From NCBI GenBank assembly GCA_945830395.1, contig CALZYE010000016.1:1-32440 (forward strand): a stretch of DNA of 32,440 nucleotides, given 5' to 3'. The DNA is from an uncultured Clostridia bacterium (GTDB lineage Bacteria > Bacillota > Clostridia > Peptostreptococcales > Anaerovoracaceae). The number at the start of each line of letters is the position of its first letter. Positions within the stretch are counted from its first letter, which is position 1. Positions 1-7,892 of this stretch are shown piece after piece. The notes beneath the pieces are model-generated. The model was not told the origin of the DNA. It saw only the letters and a list, made by a program, of their open reading frames with translations, and did not search any database. Made by a program: the position numbers and the translations under genes.

Positions 1-156
1 ATTTAAAAATCATAGAAGGCTATATAAGCTATTTACAGAGATTTCCTCACAGGCTCATTTTTAGGTCTTAAAGTTATGTGCTTTGTTTATTTCATATGAT
101 TATTCAGAAATACTCAAATCCGTAGATATCATTTTAATCAAAGTTTTATACGGATT

Positions 157-951
157 TTACTCACTATCACATTTAATATCATCTAATACTTCTATATCGA
201 TTACAGTTTCATCATCCATCTTTTTATAGTATTCAACACTTGCTAATTCGCTAGATGCTAAATATTTCCTAAGTTTTTCTGACATGGGCTTAAAAGTAAC
301 AAAAGTCAACCCACCAGATACGGCAGCACCTAAAACAGGAACAACTTTTGCAACTCCTCTTGCAAAGATTTGCTTTGTCATTTGAACACCTAATATAGTA
401 GCCACCTTTTTTACTATAGGATATATTACTCCTTTTGTTAGTGCTTTCTGTGGGAGTTTTTTTATAACCTGTTTTGCAACTTGAGCTGCTAATTTGTTTA
501 CGGTATTTACTGCTCCATTTACGCCAAACATTATGCCGACAAATAAAGTAAGTAAATTTTTTGTTTCCTCGTTCATTTCTTTAGAATCAAGACTTAAATC
601 ATGCCAACCATAAAGGTATATCAATTTTTGAAGTATACGGAGAATATGTCCAAAATATTGAGCTAAGTCAGCTGGAACTGTACCTATCATAATAAATCCA
701 CCCGGCAATCCCGCTGCTGCTGATAGAGCAGTTACCTTTGTCGTTTCTGCTGTTATACAACTTTTAGCAATTTTATTAATATCTTCTACACATATTCCAG
801 CATATGCCGGATTATATTGAATCGCCTTCTCCACAGTCTCTTGACTATATCTATCTCGTAGTTCTTTCCTGAGAAATAATTCGCGGTCAATCTCAACCAT
901 TGGAAGCTTTGCACTCTCTACAAGTACTGCTTCAAATTTTATATTCTCCAC
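157..951 (-). CDS. EcsC-like family protein, hydrophobic core
   Basis: A 264-residue protein of unknown biochemical role. It starts with GTG at 951, preceded by AAGGTGAG six bases upstream. The N-terminal ~75 residues are charged. Two Ala/Gly-rich hydrophobic parts follow, around residues 75-110 (with LPGGFIMIGTVPADLAQY) and 135-225 (with PVLGAAVSGGLTF). The tail is acidic. The pattern of a glycine-rich helix, then PADL and an aromatic-rich helix, and a late Gly-Ala-x-x-x-Gly-Gly stretch before a KYL motif resembles the EcsC family (PF12787) as I remember it. This is a family-level guess. No signal peptide or catalytic motif is visible. It is on the same strand as guaA but 248 bases downstream, with no shared operon evident. 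Confidence 0.6.
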   Translation of the reverse strand: MENIKFEAVLVESAKLPMVEIDRELFLRKELRDRYSQETVEKAIQYNPAYAGICVEDINKIAKSCITAETTKVTALSAAAGLPGGFIMIGTVPADLAQYFGHILRILQKLIYLYGWHDLSLDSKEMNEETKNLLTLFVGIMFGVNGAVNTVNKLAAQVAKQVIKKLPQKALTKGVIYPIVKKVATILGVQMTKQIFARGVAKVVPVLGAAVSGGLTFVTFKPMSEKLRKYLASSELASVEYYKKMDDETVIDIEVLDDIKCDSE

Positions 952-1199
952 TATATACTCACCTTTTTAACCTTTTCAATAATCTAAATTAAAATGCAGA
1001 CTTTGAGAATAATCTATTTCATTGTGATTCACATCTAGTATCTTCTGAAATCCCATACTCAGATTCAACAACTCCCTTTTGAACCTACTTTTTGAGCGTT
1101 TTAATATCAAAATAGTATCACTCAAGAGGTTTTTGCACCGTTCAATCGCTAAAATCCGTTATTTTCAATGGTTTTATAGCAGTAACATATTTGCTTCTG
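952..1199. other. intergenic gap, no gene seen
   Basis: A 248-base AT-rich gap between the guaA stop and the EcsC-like start. It has short stop-rich frames only. A 7-bp inverted repeat, AGTAACA (1181-1187) with TGTTACT (1198-1204), overlaps the guaA stop but has no T-run, so it is a poor terminator. No convincing promoter could be picked for the downstream gene. Confidence 0.5.
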
Positions 1200-2744
1200 T
1201 TACTCAAACTCAATCGTCCCGGGCGGTTTGCTGGTTAAATCATAAAACACTCTGTTGATTCCTTTTACCTCATTTATGATTCTGCTCATAACCCTGCTGA
1301 GAACTTCGTAAGGAATCTCCGCAGCTTCTGCTGTCATAAAATCCACCGTTGCAACACCGCGAAGAACTACGGCATAGTCATAGGTTCTTTCATCTCCCAT
1401 CACTCCTACGGAGCGCATGTTGGTCAGCGCGGCAAAATACTGATTGATAGATTTGTCCAAACCTGCACGGGCAATCTCTTCACGGTAGATGGCATCTGCC
1501 TCCTGCACCATCTTAACTTTTTCCGCTGAAACCTCTCCGACTATGCGAATTCCCAGCCCCGGGCCCGGAAACGGCTGACGGAAAACCAAATATTCGGGAA
1601 TCCCCAGTTCTAAACCTGCTTTGCGAACCTCATCTTTAAACAAGTTTCTCAGCGGCTCAATAATTTCTTTAAAATCCACATGGTCCGGAAGCCCTCCCAC
1701 ATTGTGATGTGACTTTATCACCGCAGACTCACCGCCCAAACCGGATTCTACAATATCGGGATATATCGTGCCCTGCACCAGATAGTCCACCACACCTATT
1801 TTTTCGGCTTCCTCCTCAAAAACGCGGATGAACTCTTCTCCTATTATCTTCCGCTTTTCTTCGGGATCGGAAACCCCTGACAAAGCCTTGTAAAAGCGTT
1901 CACGGGCATTTACTCGAATAAAATTCAAATCATAATTTCCGCCGGCGCCAAACACCGCTTCCACCTCATCCGCCTCATCTTTTCTCATCAGTCCATGATC
2001 CACAAATACACATGTAAGCTGCGAGCCTACCGCCTTAGACAGCATAACGGCAGCCACTGAGGAATCAACTCCTCCGGAAAGTGCGCACAAAACCTTTCCC
2101 TTTCCTACACGATTTCTGATTGTATCTATCATGCTTGTAACAAAGTCGTCAATTTTCCAGTCTCCACTGCAGCCGCAAACCTCGTAAACGAAATTTGACA
2201 ACATCTTTGAGCCTTCCACTGTGTGAAGAACTTCCGGGTGGAACTGGATTCCATAAAGGTCTTTTTCTTCACACTCACAGGCTGCCACAGGACAATCCGC
2301 TGTGCGAGCTGTAATTTTAAAGCCCTCTCCTACTTCAGAAATATAGTCAAAATGGCTCATCCAACAGATCGTTGATCCGGTTATTCCTTTGAAAATTTTA
2401 CTTGAAGTGTCAACATCGACTCTCGTTTTGCCGTACTCCCTTACAGGAGCTTTTTCAACTTCGCCGCCTAAAACATGCTGCATCAGCTGAGCCCCGTAGC
2501 AAAGCCCCAACACGGGAATTCCAAGATTGAAAAGTTCCGGGGAACAGGTTGCCGCACCCCCTTTGTAGCAGCTGTCAGGTCCTCCGGTGAGAATAATTCC
2601 CTTCGGATTCATTTCCTTAATCTCTTCTATTTCGGTTCTATAGGAATAAATCTCGCAGTAAACGCCGCTTTCTCGCACTCTCCTTGCAACAAGCTGATTG
2701 TACTGTCCTCCAAAGTCTATAACGATTATCTTTTCCCGTTCCAT
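1200..2744 (-). CDS. guaA: GMP synthase (glutamine-hydrolysing)
   Basis: Makes GMP from XMP, ATP and glutamine, the last step of guanine nucleotide synthesis, in the cytosol. The start is taken as the ATG at 2744, preceded by GGAGGA eight bases upstream. This gives 514 residues, the normal family length; a longer frame from 2813 would add 23 residues with no family counterpart. The class I glutamine amidotransferase domain covers residues 1-190: nucleophile Cys82 in GLCYGAQ, and His169/Glu171 in QFHPE. The ATP pyrophosphatase P-loop SGGVDSS is at 223-229, followed by the C-terminal dimerisation domain ([19 protein letters not shown] end). It lies 73 bases after guaB on the same strand, so the two are probably co-transcribed, with a hairpin between them. 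Confidence 0.97.
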   Translation of the reverse strand: MEREKIIVIDFGGQYNQLVARRVRESGVYCEIYSYRTEIEEIKEMNPKGIILTGGPDSCYKGGAATCSPELFNLGIPVLGLCYGAQLMQHVLGGEVEKAPVREYGKTRVDVDTSSKIFKGITGSTICWMSHFDYISEVGEGFKITARTADCPVAACECEEKDLYGIQFHPEVLHTVEGSKMLSNFVYEVCGCSGDWKIDDFVTSMIDTIRNRVGKGKVLCALSGGVDSSVAAVMLSKAVGSQLTCVFVDHGLMRKDEADEVEAVFGAGGNYDLNFIRVNARERFYKALSGVSDPEEKRKIIGEEFIRVFEEEAEKIGVVDYLVQGTIYPDIVESGLGGESAVIKSHHNVGGLPDHVDFKEIIEPLRNLFKDEVRKAGLELGIPEYLVFRQPFPGPGLGIRIVGEVSAEKVKMVQEADAIYREEIARAGLDKSINQYFAALTNMRSVGVMGDERTYDYAVVLRGVATVDFMTAEAAEIPYEVLSRVMSRIINEVKGINRVFYDLTSKPPGTIEFE

Positions 2745-2779
2745 GTAATATTTCCTCCAAAATCTATCCGTAAAAAGCA

Positions 2780-2808
2780 CATGCAGGCGGTCATAGCCTG
2801 CCTGCATG
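2780..2808 (-). other. hairpin between guaB and guaA
   Basis: CATGCAGGC (2780-2788) pairs perfectly with GCCTGCATG (2800-2808) across an 11-base loop. Read on the minus strand it is followed, three bases later, by TTTTT. It sits in the 73-base guaB-guaA gap, so it could be a partial terminator or processing site that sets the guaA to guaB ratio. No function is shown by the sequence alone. Confidence 0.5.
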
Positions 2809-2817
2809 AACAAGTTT

Positions 2818-4326
2818 CTATCTAATTGCGTTCTGTGACGAATCTCTCAGGATTACATCGTGTGCTCCGCCTTCCACAATAGAAGTTGCCGAAACCAATG
2901 TAATCTTTGCGTTCTTCTGCAAGTCGCGAATGCTCATTGCTCCGCAGTTGCACATGGTGGACTTAACTTTGTTCAATGAAAGGTTAATATTGTCGTGCAG
3001 GGAGCCTGCATACGGAACATACGAGTCAACACCCTCTTCAAACTTCATCCTCGGATCACCCCCAAGGTCATAGCGCTGCCAGTTGCGGGCACGATTAGAA
3101 CCCTCTCCCCAGTACTCTTTCACATAATTTCCGTTAACATTCAATTTATTGGTTGGGGATTCATCAAACCTTGCAAAATAGCGTCCCAGCATGATAAAAT
3201 CCGAACCCATGGCAAGAGCAAGTGTCATGTGATAATCATATACAATGCCACCGTCGGAGCAGATAGGAATATATATTCCGGTCTTTTCATAGTACTCATC
3301 TCTTGCCGCCGCAACCTCAATTACCGCCGTGGCCTGGCCGCGTCCGATTCCCTTTTGCTCACGAGTTATGCAAATCGAACCTCCGCCGATACCGATTTTG
3401 ATGAAGTCTGCGCCTGCATCCGCAAGGAAATCAAAGCCTTCCTTATCCACAACATTTCCTGCGCCGATTTTCACCTTATCGCCGTATTTTTCGTGAACCC
3501 AGTTCAGAGTTTCTTTCTGCCACTCAGAGTAGCCCTCTGAAGAATCTATGCAGAGAACATCGGCGCCCGCTTCAACCAGTTCCGGAATTCTCTCCTTGTA
3601 ATCTCTGGTATTTACCCCTGCGCCTACGATGAAGCTTTTTTCATCGTCCAGAAGTTCGTTGGGATTTGACTTATGATTATCGTAATCTTTTCTGAAAACA
3701 AAGTATTTCAGTCTCTGCCCATCATCCACAACGGGAAGTGCATTGAGCTTATGCTCCCAGAGAATATCATTTGCCTCGCTGAGCGTACAGCCGTTTTTGG
3801 CATAAACCAGTTTTTCAAAGGGGGTCATAAAACTGCTGATTTTAGTATCTGCATCCATTCTGCTTACACGGTAATCCCTGCTGGTTACAAGCCCAACCAT
3901 CTTGCCTTCCGCGGTGCCGTCCTCTGTTATGGCAATAGTTGAATGTCCCAGTCTTCTCTTAAGTTCAATCACATCCTGCATGGTCTGATCCGGTCTCAAA
4001 TTACTGTCACTGGTAACAAAGCCTGCTTTATAAGCTTTCACCTTTCTAACCATTTCAGCCTGTTTTTCTATCGGCTGTGAGCAGAAAATAAAGGAAATCC
4101 CCCCCTCTTTGGCAAGGGCGACTGCCATATTATCGTCGGAAACGGCCTGCATCACCGCTGACACCAAAGGAATATTCGCCGATATTGCCGGTTTCTCACC
4201 TTTTTTAAATCTGACGATAGGCGTTTTTAGCGACACTTTTTCTACTGTCATGTCTTTAGTAGTGTACCCCGGTACCAATAAATATTCATTAAATGTTCTC
4301 GACGGGTCTTTAAAAAACTGGGCCAT
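2818..4326 (-). CDS. guaB: IMP dehydrogenase, Tritrichomonas-type
   Basis: Oxidises IMP to XMP with NAD+, the first committed step to GMP. The chosen start is the ATG at 4326, five bases after AGGAGG. This gives 502 residues; an extension to 4368 lacks support. The TIM barrel is interrupted by two CBS domains (about residues 105-220). The catalytic loop [12 protein letters not shown] puts the nucleophile at Cys319, and the mobile flap ARNWQRYD puts the Arg/Tyr pair at 418/419, with Asp261 and Glu431 also in place. These are exactly the numbers used for the Tritrichomonas foetus enzyme, and long stretches match that sequence as I recall it. The common bacterial form has GIGPGSICTTR instead. 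It leads the guaB-guaA pair and lies 70 bases downstream of the carboxypeptidase gene. Confidence 0.95.
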   Translation of the reverse strand: MAQFFKDPSRTFNEYLLVPGYTTKDMTVEKVSLKTPIVRFKKGEKPAISANIPLVSAVMQAVSDDNMAVALAKEGGISFIFCSQPIEKQAEMVRKVKAYKAGFVTSDSNLRPDQTMQDVIELKRRLGHSTIAITEDGTAEGKMVGLVTSRDYRVSRMDADTKISSFMTPFEKLVYAKNGCTLSEANDILWEHKLNALPVVDDGQRLKYFVFRKDYDNHKSNPNELLDDEKSFIVGAGVNTRDYKERIPELVEAGADVLCIDSSEGYSEWQKETLNWVHEKYGDKVKIGAGNVVDKEGFDFLADAGADFIKIGIGGGSICITREQKGIGRGQATAVIEVAAARDEYYEKTGIYIPICSDGGIVYDYHMTLALAMGSDFIMLGRYFARFDESPTNKLNVNGNYVKEYWGEGSNRARNWQRYDLGGDPRMKFEEGVDSYVPYAGSLHDNINLSLNKVKSTMCNCGAMSIRDLQKNAKITLVSATSIVEGGAHDVILRDSSQNAIR

Positions 4327-4396
4327 TTTCTCCTCCTGACGCTTCCAAAATTCAAAACCGATTTTCACTGTTCGTGCTAATATTTTAGCAATTATT

Positions 4397-5725
4397 TTAC
4401 CCTATTTTGCTGCATAAATCAAGGAAAGAATCTACAAAATTCCTTCTTGAACCTCTGATATAGTATGTGTAAATCTTATCTTTTTCCACTTTCTTATCCA
4501 CGAAAACAAGTTTCTTCCCTTTCGCCACATTTGCAACCACATGGAATCCATCCTCGCCTCTCTTGTAAACCTTGTAGCTCTCTGCGTTTTTCACAGGTTT
4601 CCACTGAATCTTAATTCTTCCCCCATCTGTGTATTGGACAGCCGTAAGCTCTGCCTGGCTCACGCCGAAGGCATCATTCAGCACTCTTATAGGCATTATG
4701 GCATTCCTTTTACCGTCCTTATATCCGAACTTCTCTTTAATAACTTCCTCCTCGTCCATGTATTTTCTTGTGTATTCCATCAGACTTACGGTATCCGGAT
4801 AGCGTTTTTCCAGGTAATCTCCCATTACCACGGTTATAAAATTCTGACCTTTGTACGATGCCTTTTCTAAAAGAGATGCATTGCCGGCATCCCATGTTCC
4901 CGTTTTACCTGCCTCTATATTGTAATGGTCCATTGGATTTTCTATCTTTTTATATTTCTTAAAAAACGGATTTGTGCTTTTAATCTTCCGCTTCTTATAA
5001 AGGTTCGTAGGTGGCAATACAAATGTTTTCTTTTGACAAATTTCTCTTACAAGGGGGTATTTAAATGCTTCCTTGGCAATCAGTGCTATATCTCTTGCAC
5101 TTGAGTAATTCCCCTTCTCAATCAGTCCGCTGGCGTTGGTAAAATATGTATTTGTGCATCCTACTGCTTTTGCTTCCTCATTCATCATGGCAGCAAAAGT
5201 CCTTTTATTCCCTGCGATATTGCTTCCCAGAACTGACGCCGCATCATTTGCCGACATTATCAAAGTAGCATGAATCAGGTTCTTAACCGTCATCTCTTCT
5301 CCCGGTTTCAAAGAAAGCTTACTCTCAATAACCTTTGTATCTTCTTTTTTTGCTGTAAAAACGGTGTCGAGAGTTATCTTACCTTCATCTATTTTTTTCA
5401 TAGTCAAAAGTACTGTCATAACTTTCGTTGTACTCAGCGGATCCAACCTTTTGTCAACATCCTTTTCAAACAGAATCTTCCCGTCTCTTTCCGAATAAAC
5501 AATTGCGCCTTCGGCATACACTTTCGGCTTTTCAATTTTGCTTTCGTATGTAGCCGCATTATAGTAATTTAAACAAAATCTGTCTATAGCTCCGTAAAGC
5601 AACAGAGGAATTATCAGGACGAGGGTTGAAAAGACTGCCTTTTTCTTCATGCCGCCTGCTTTCGCAAGGCTTTTCTTCCTATGCTTACGGCTGTGTTTTC
5701 CCACATATCTTTTGCTTCTTCTCAT
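4397..5725 (-). CDS. D-alanyl-D-alanine carboxypeptidase (S11) with C-terminal fibronectin-like domain
   Basis: A 442-residue penicillin-binding protein of the S11 (DacA/DacF) family, which trims the terminal D-Ala from peptidoglycan stem peptides outside the cell membrane. Catalytic motifs are intact: SxxK as STTK at 98-101, SxN as SAN at 158-160, and KTG at 274-276. The N-terminus is unusually basic (about 28 residues, rich in R/K), followed by one hydrophobic segment at 30-48. It therefore looks like a membrane-anchored type II protein rather than one with a short cleaved signal. After the catalytic domain, residues about 355-435 ([19 protein letters not shown]) look like a fibronectin type III-like fold, where a DacA-type membrane-binding tail would usually sit. 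The ATG at 5725 follows GAGGGGGA. It has its own promoter. Confidence 0.92.
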   Translation of the reverse strand: MRRSKRYVGKHSRKHRKKSLAKAGGMKKKAVFSTLVLIIPLLLYGAIDRFCLNYYNAATYESKIEKPKVYAEGAIVYSERDGKILFEKDVDKRLDPLSTTKVMTVLLTMKKIDEGKITLDTVFTAKKEDTKVIESKLSLKPGEEMTVKNLIHATLIMSANDAASVLGSNIAGNKRTFAAMMNEEAKAVGCTNTYFTNASGLIEKGNYSSARDIALIAKEAFKYPLVREICQKKTFVLPPTNLYKKRKIKSTNPFFKKYKKIENPMDHYNIEAGKTGTWDAGNASLLEKASYKGQNFITVVMGDYLEKRYPDTVSLMEYTRKYMDEEEVIKEKFGYKDGKRNAIMPIRVLNDAFGVSQAELTAVQYTDGGRIKIQWKPVKNAESYKVYKRGEDGFHVVANVAKGKKLVFVDKKVEKDKIYTYYIRGSRRNFVDSFLDLCSKIG

Positions 5726-5773
5726 TAAATCCCCCTCTTATTATTAAAATTCATCGCGTTTGAGCACCCTGAT

Positions 5774-5802
5774 ATTATACCGTAGAAACACTTAACTGTC
5801 CA
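5774..5802 (-). promoter_or_regulatory. promoter of the carboxypeptidase gene
   Basis: On the minus strand TGGACA (5797-5802), a 17-base spacer and TATAAT (5774-5779). Five of six -35 bases and all -10 bases match the sigma-A/sigma-70 consensus. It lies about 50 bases upstream of the carboxypeptidase start and may also drive guaB-guaA. Confidence 0.8.
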
Positions 5803-5937
5803 TAAATCTACAAGGCCTTACCTTAAAATCCGCCGTAAACTTTGAACTTCCTTCCATATGTCAAGAATATTTATGTGATAACTTCAGCTCTCTCCTTAAA
5901 GTTTGATTTTTTTCACAAATTCCACAGATAAAATTGG

Positions 5938-5966
5938 TTGACAAAAACAATTTTAAGGAGTATAAT
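5938..5966 (+). promoter_or_regulatory. consensus promoter of the T-box/trpB2 unit
   Basis: TTGACA (5938-5943), exactly 17 bases, TATAAT (5961-5966): a perfect sigma-A consensus promoter. Strong constitutive initiation fits a gene whose control is by premature termination in the leader that follows. The start of transcription is expected near 5973. Confidence 0.92.
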
Positions 5967-5972
5967 TACGAA

Positions 5973-6297
5973 TCATGTAAACCATTGAGGAAGAGTAAGT
6001 AGATTCATCCCTCTGCATTTGAGAGAGCAGCCGACGGTGAGATGGCGCATGTATGTGTGAATTGAATGGACTTCTGAGGGCGAGCCGAACCGAATGACGA
6101 CCGATACTGTGCTGTCAGTTTTTTACCAAGCCGCAGCGCCGGTACTGATTTCAAAGTAGGTGAGACGGAGAATAAACTTCGTAATCAAATTCAGCATATG
6201 ATGGTATGCGCAGAGAGGGCGTTTCACAAGCGTCAAGCCGGGTGGCACCGCAAGAGAATTCTACTCTTGTCCCAGCATAGGGACAGGAGTTTTTTTG
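5973..6297 (+). ncRNA. T-box leader, tryptophan specifier
   Basis: A T-box riboswitch: the nascent leader binds an uncharged tRNA and then forms an antiterminator. Visible parts are a Stem I region with AGAGTAAGTAGA and AGAGAGCAGCCGACGGTGA (the AGTA and distal-loop elements); a specifier loop GAA-TGG-AC with TGG (Trp codon) at 6067-6069, followed by CTTCTGAGGG; the T-box bulge GGGTGGCACCGC at 6240-6251; and the competing terminator ACTCTTGTCCC/GGGACAGGAGT (6263-6290) with a seven-base T-run. The spacing to trpB2 is 56 bases. The Trp specifier agrees with the downstream gene. The 5' limit is inferred from the promoter. Confidence 0.94.
6263..6296 (+). terminator. regulated terminator of the T-box leader
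   Basis: An 11-bp stem (6263-6273 with 6280-6290, one G-U pair), loop AGCATA, then T-run 6290-6296. Its 5' arm overlaps the region after the T-box bulge, so it excludes the antiterminator. When tRNA-Trp is uncharged the antiterminator should win and trpB2 is read. Confidence 0.9.
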
Positions 6298-6352
6298 TTC
6301 CTGCTGCAAATACATTAATGCACATTACCATGCAAGAGAAAAGGAGACAAAA

Positions 6353-7729
6353 ATGGCAAAGGAAAAAAACACGATACCTTACAAAATCTATTTAACTGAG
6401 GAAGAACTGCCGACCAGATACTATGATGTCAGGGCGGATATGAAAACGAAACCTGCTCCACTTCTAAATCCCAAAACCTTAGAGCCGATGACGGCAGATG
6501 AACTTGAAACTGTATTCTGTAAAGAACTTGTCAAGCAGGAACTTAACACTTCGAAGCGGTACATCGACATCCCGACTGAAATAAGGGATTTTTATAAAAT
6601 GTACAGACCGGCTCCGCTCGTTCGCGCATACTGTTTAGAAGAAAAGCTGGATACTCCTGCAAAAATTTACTACAAATTCGAGGGAAACAACACCAGCGGT
6701 TCTCACAAGCTGAATTCTGCCATTGCTCAGGCATATTATGCAAAAAAAGAGGGACTTAAGGGTGTTACTACCGAAACAGGAGCCGGGCAATGGGGCACGG
6801 CACTTTCGATGGCATGCTCATACTTCGATTTAGATTGCAATGTATACATGGTAAAGGTTTCTTATGAACAGAAACCTTTCAGAAGAGAAGTCATGAGAAC
6901 ATACGGTGCGAATGTAACTCCCTCACCCTCTATGACCACAGAAATAGGAAAAACCATTAATGCAAAATTTCCCCAAACCACAGGTTCCCTGGGCTGCGCC
7001 ATCTCTGAGGCCGTTGAAGTTGCAACAAAGACAGCAGGGTATCGCTATGTGCTTGGCAGCGTTCTTAACCAGGTCGCTCTTCATCAAAGTATAATCGGTC
7101 TGGAAACGAAGAAAGCCTTGGAAAAATACGACATTGAGCCTGATATAATAATAGGCTGCGCCGGTGGAGGTTCTAACCTTGCAGGTCTTATCGCTCCTTT
7201 TGCCGGAGAAAAACTTCGTGGCGAGAAAAATTATAAGATTCTTGCCGTTGAACCTGCATCCTGCCCGTCTCTTACCCGCGGCAAATACGCTTATGACTAC
7301 TGCGATACGGGAATGGTTTGTCCCCTGGCAAAAATGTACACTCTGGGAAGTCAGTTCATCCCATCTGCCAGTCACGCAGGAGGTTTGAGATTTCACGGTA
7401 TGAGTCCTATCATATCGGAGCTTTACGAACAGGGCATAATCGATGCGGTAACTTACGAGCAGACGGAAATATTTGATGCTGCCGAAAAATTCGCAAGATG
7501 TGAAGGCATCCTTCCTGCGCCTGAAAGCAGCCACGCCATAAAAGCTGCCGCAGATGAAGCTCTCAGATGCAAAGAAACCGGCGAAGAAAAAACTATAGTA
7601 TTCGGCCTGACGGGAACCGGCTATTTCGATCTTAAGGCCTACGAGCAGTTCAATAACGGAACCATGTCAGACTACATACCTACAGATGAAGAAATACAGA
7701 AAGGACTTGATGCTCTTCCCGTAGTTTAA
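6353..7729 (+). CDS. trpB: TrpB2-type tryptophan synthase beta chain
   Basis: A PLP enzyme that condenses indole with serine to give tryptophan. It is 458 residues long with an N-terminal extension relative to TrpB1 and the motifs of the TrpB2 branch: NTSGSHKLN with the PLP lysine Lys119, ETGAGQWG at 141-148 (TrpB1 has GAGQHG), and the glycine-rich phosphate cradle GCAGGGSN. The ATG at 6353 follows AAGGAG. No trpA or other trp gene is nearby, and the gene sits alone behind a Trp-sensing T-box. The simplest reading is tryptophan made from free or imported indole when charged tRNA-Trp runs low. TrpB2 proteins bind TrpA poorly or not at all in cases studied; whether a trpA exists elsewhere cannot be seen. 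The other possibility, a serine deaminase-like activity, is less likely given the T-box. Confidence 0.93.
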   Translation: MAKEKNTIPYKIYLTEEELPTRYYDVRADMKTKPAPLLNPKTLEPMTADELETVFCKELVKQELNTSKRYIDIPTEIRDFYKMYRPAPLVRAYCLEEKLDTPAKIYYKFEGNNTSGSHKLNSAIAQAYYAKKEGLKGVTTETGAGQWGTALSMACSYFDLDCNVYMVKVSYEQKPFRREVMRTYGANVTPSPSMTTEIGKTINAKFPQTTGSLGCAISEAVEVATKTAGYRYVLGSVLNQVALHQSIIGLETKKALEKYDIEPDIIIGCAGGGSNLAGLIAPFAGEKLRGEKNYKILAVEPASCPSLTRGKYAYDYCDTGMVCPLAKMYTLGSQFIPSASHAGGLRFHGMSPIISELYEQGIIDAVTYEQTEIFDAAEKFARCEGILPAPESSHAIKAAADEALRCKETGEEKTIVFGLTGTGYFDLKAYEQFNNGTMSDYIPTDEEIQKGLDALPVV

Positions 7730-7787
7730 ACGCAAACATAAAAGTAAACATCCACATACACTTAAATTTAAATTTAACTTAACATTG

Positions 7788-7885
7788 AAAGAGGTGTCAC
7801 CTGTTTTGATTCTCCACAAGGTCAGCTGATAAGCCTGCCGTAAATTAGCCTTGCCTTGGAGAATTCTCCGTAACACCTCTTTTTT
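7788..7885 (+). terminator. long nested-hairpin terminator (element A)
   Basis: A ~95-base nested inverted repeat between the convergent trpB2 and metA-aspartokinase genes. The outer stem is AGAGGTGT (7790-7797)/ACACCTCT (7873-7880), followed by T6. The second stem is GATTCTCCA (7808-7816)/TGGAGAATT (7857-7865). A third is CAAGG/CCTTG. The apical part contains TGATAAGCCT. The T-run makes it a plus-strand terminator for trpB2; minus-strand use is possible but the T tract there is short. The large structured centre is unusual for a simple terminator (compare element B at 14850-14940). Confidence 0.75.
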
Positions 7886-7892
7886 GATAAAT

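Noticed and set aside
1181-1204. Terminator of guaA
   Set aside because: 7-bp inverted repeat overlapping the stop codon, without a T-run.
2995-3540. 181-codon plus-strand frame opposite guaB
   Set aside because: Antisense shadow of IMP dehydrogenase; no start signals or domain.
6198-6395. 65-codon plus-strand frame
   Set aside because: It runs through the T-box antiterminator and terminator and into trpB in another frame; no ribosome site.
6923-7534. 203-codon minus-strand frame inside trpB
   Set aside because: Antisense to a well-conserved enzyme, no ribosome site, composition unlike a real protein (Cys/Phe/Arg-rich).
7788-7885. Self-cleaving ribozyme (hammerhead or twister) in element A or B
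   Set aside because: CTGATAAG looks like part of a hammerhead core, but the second core segment GAAA and a cleavage triplet in the right place are missing; twister core bases are also absent.
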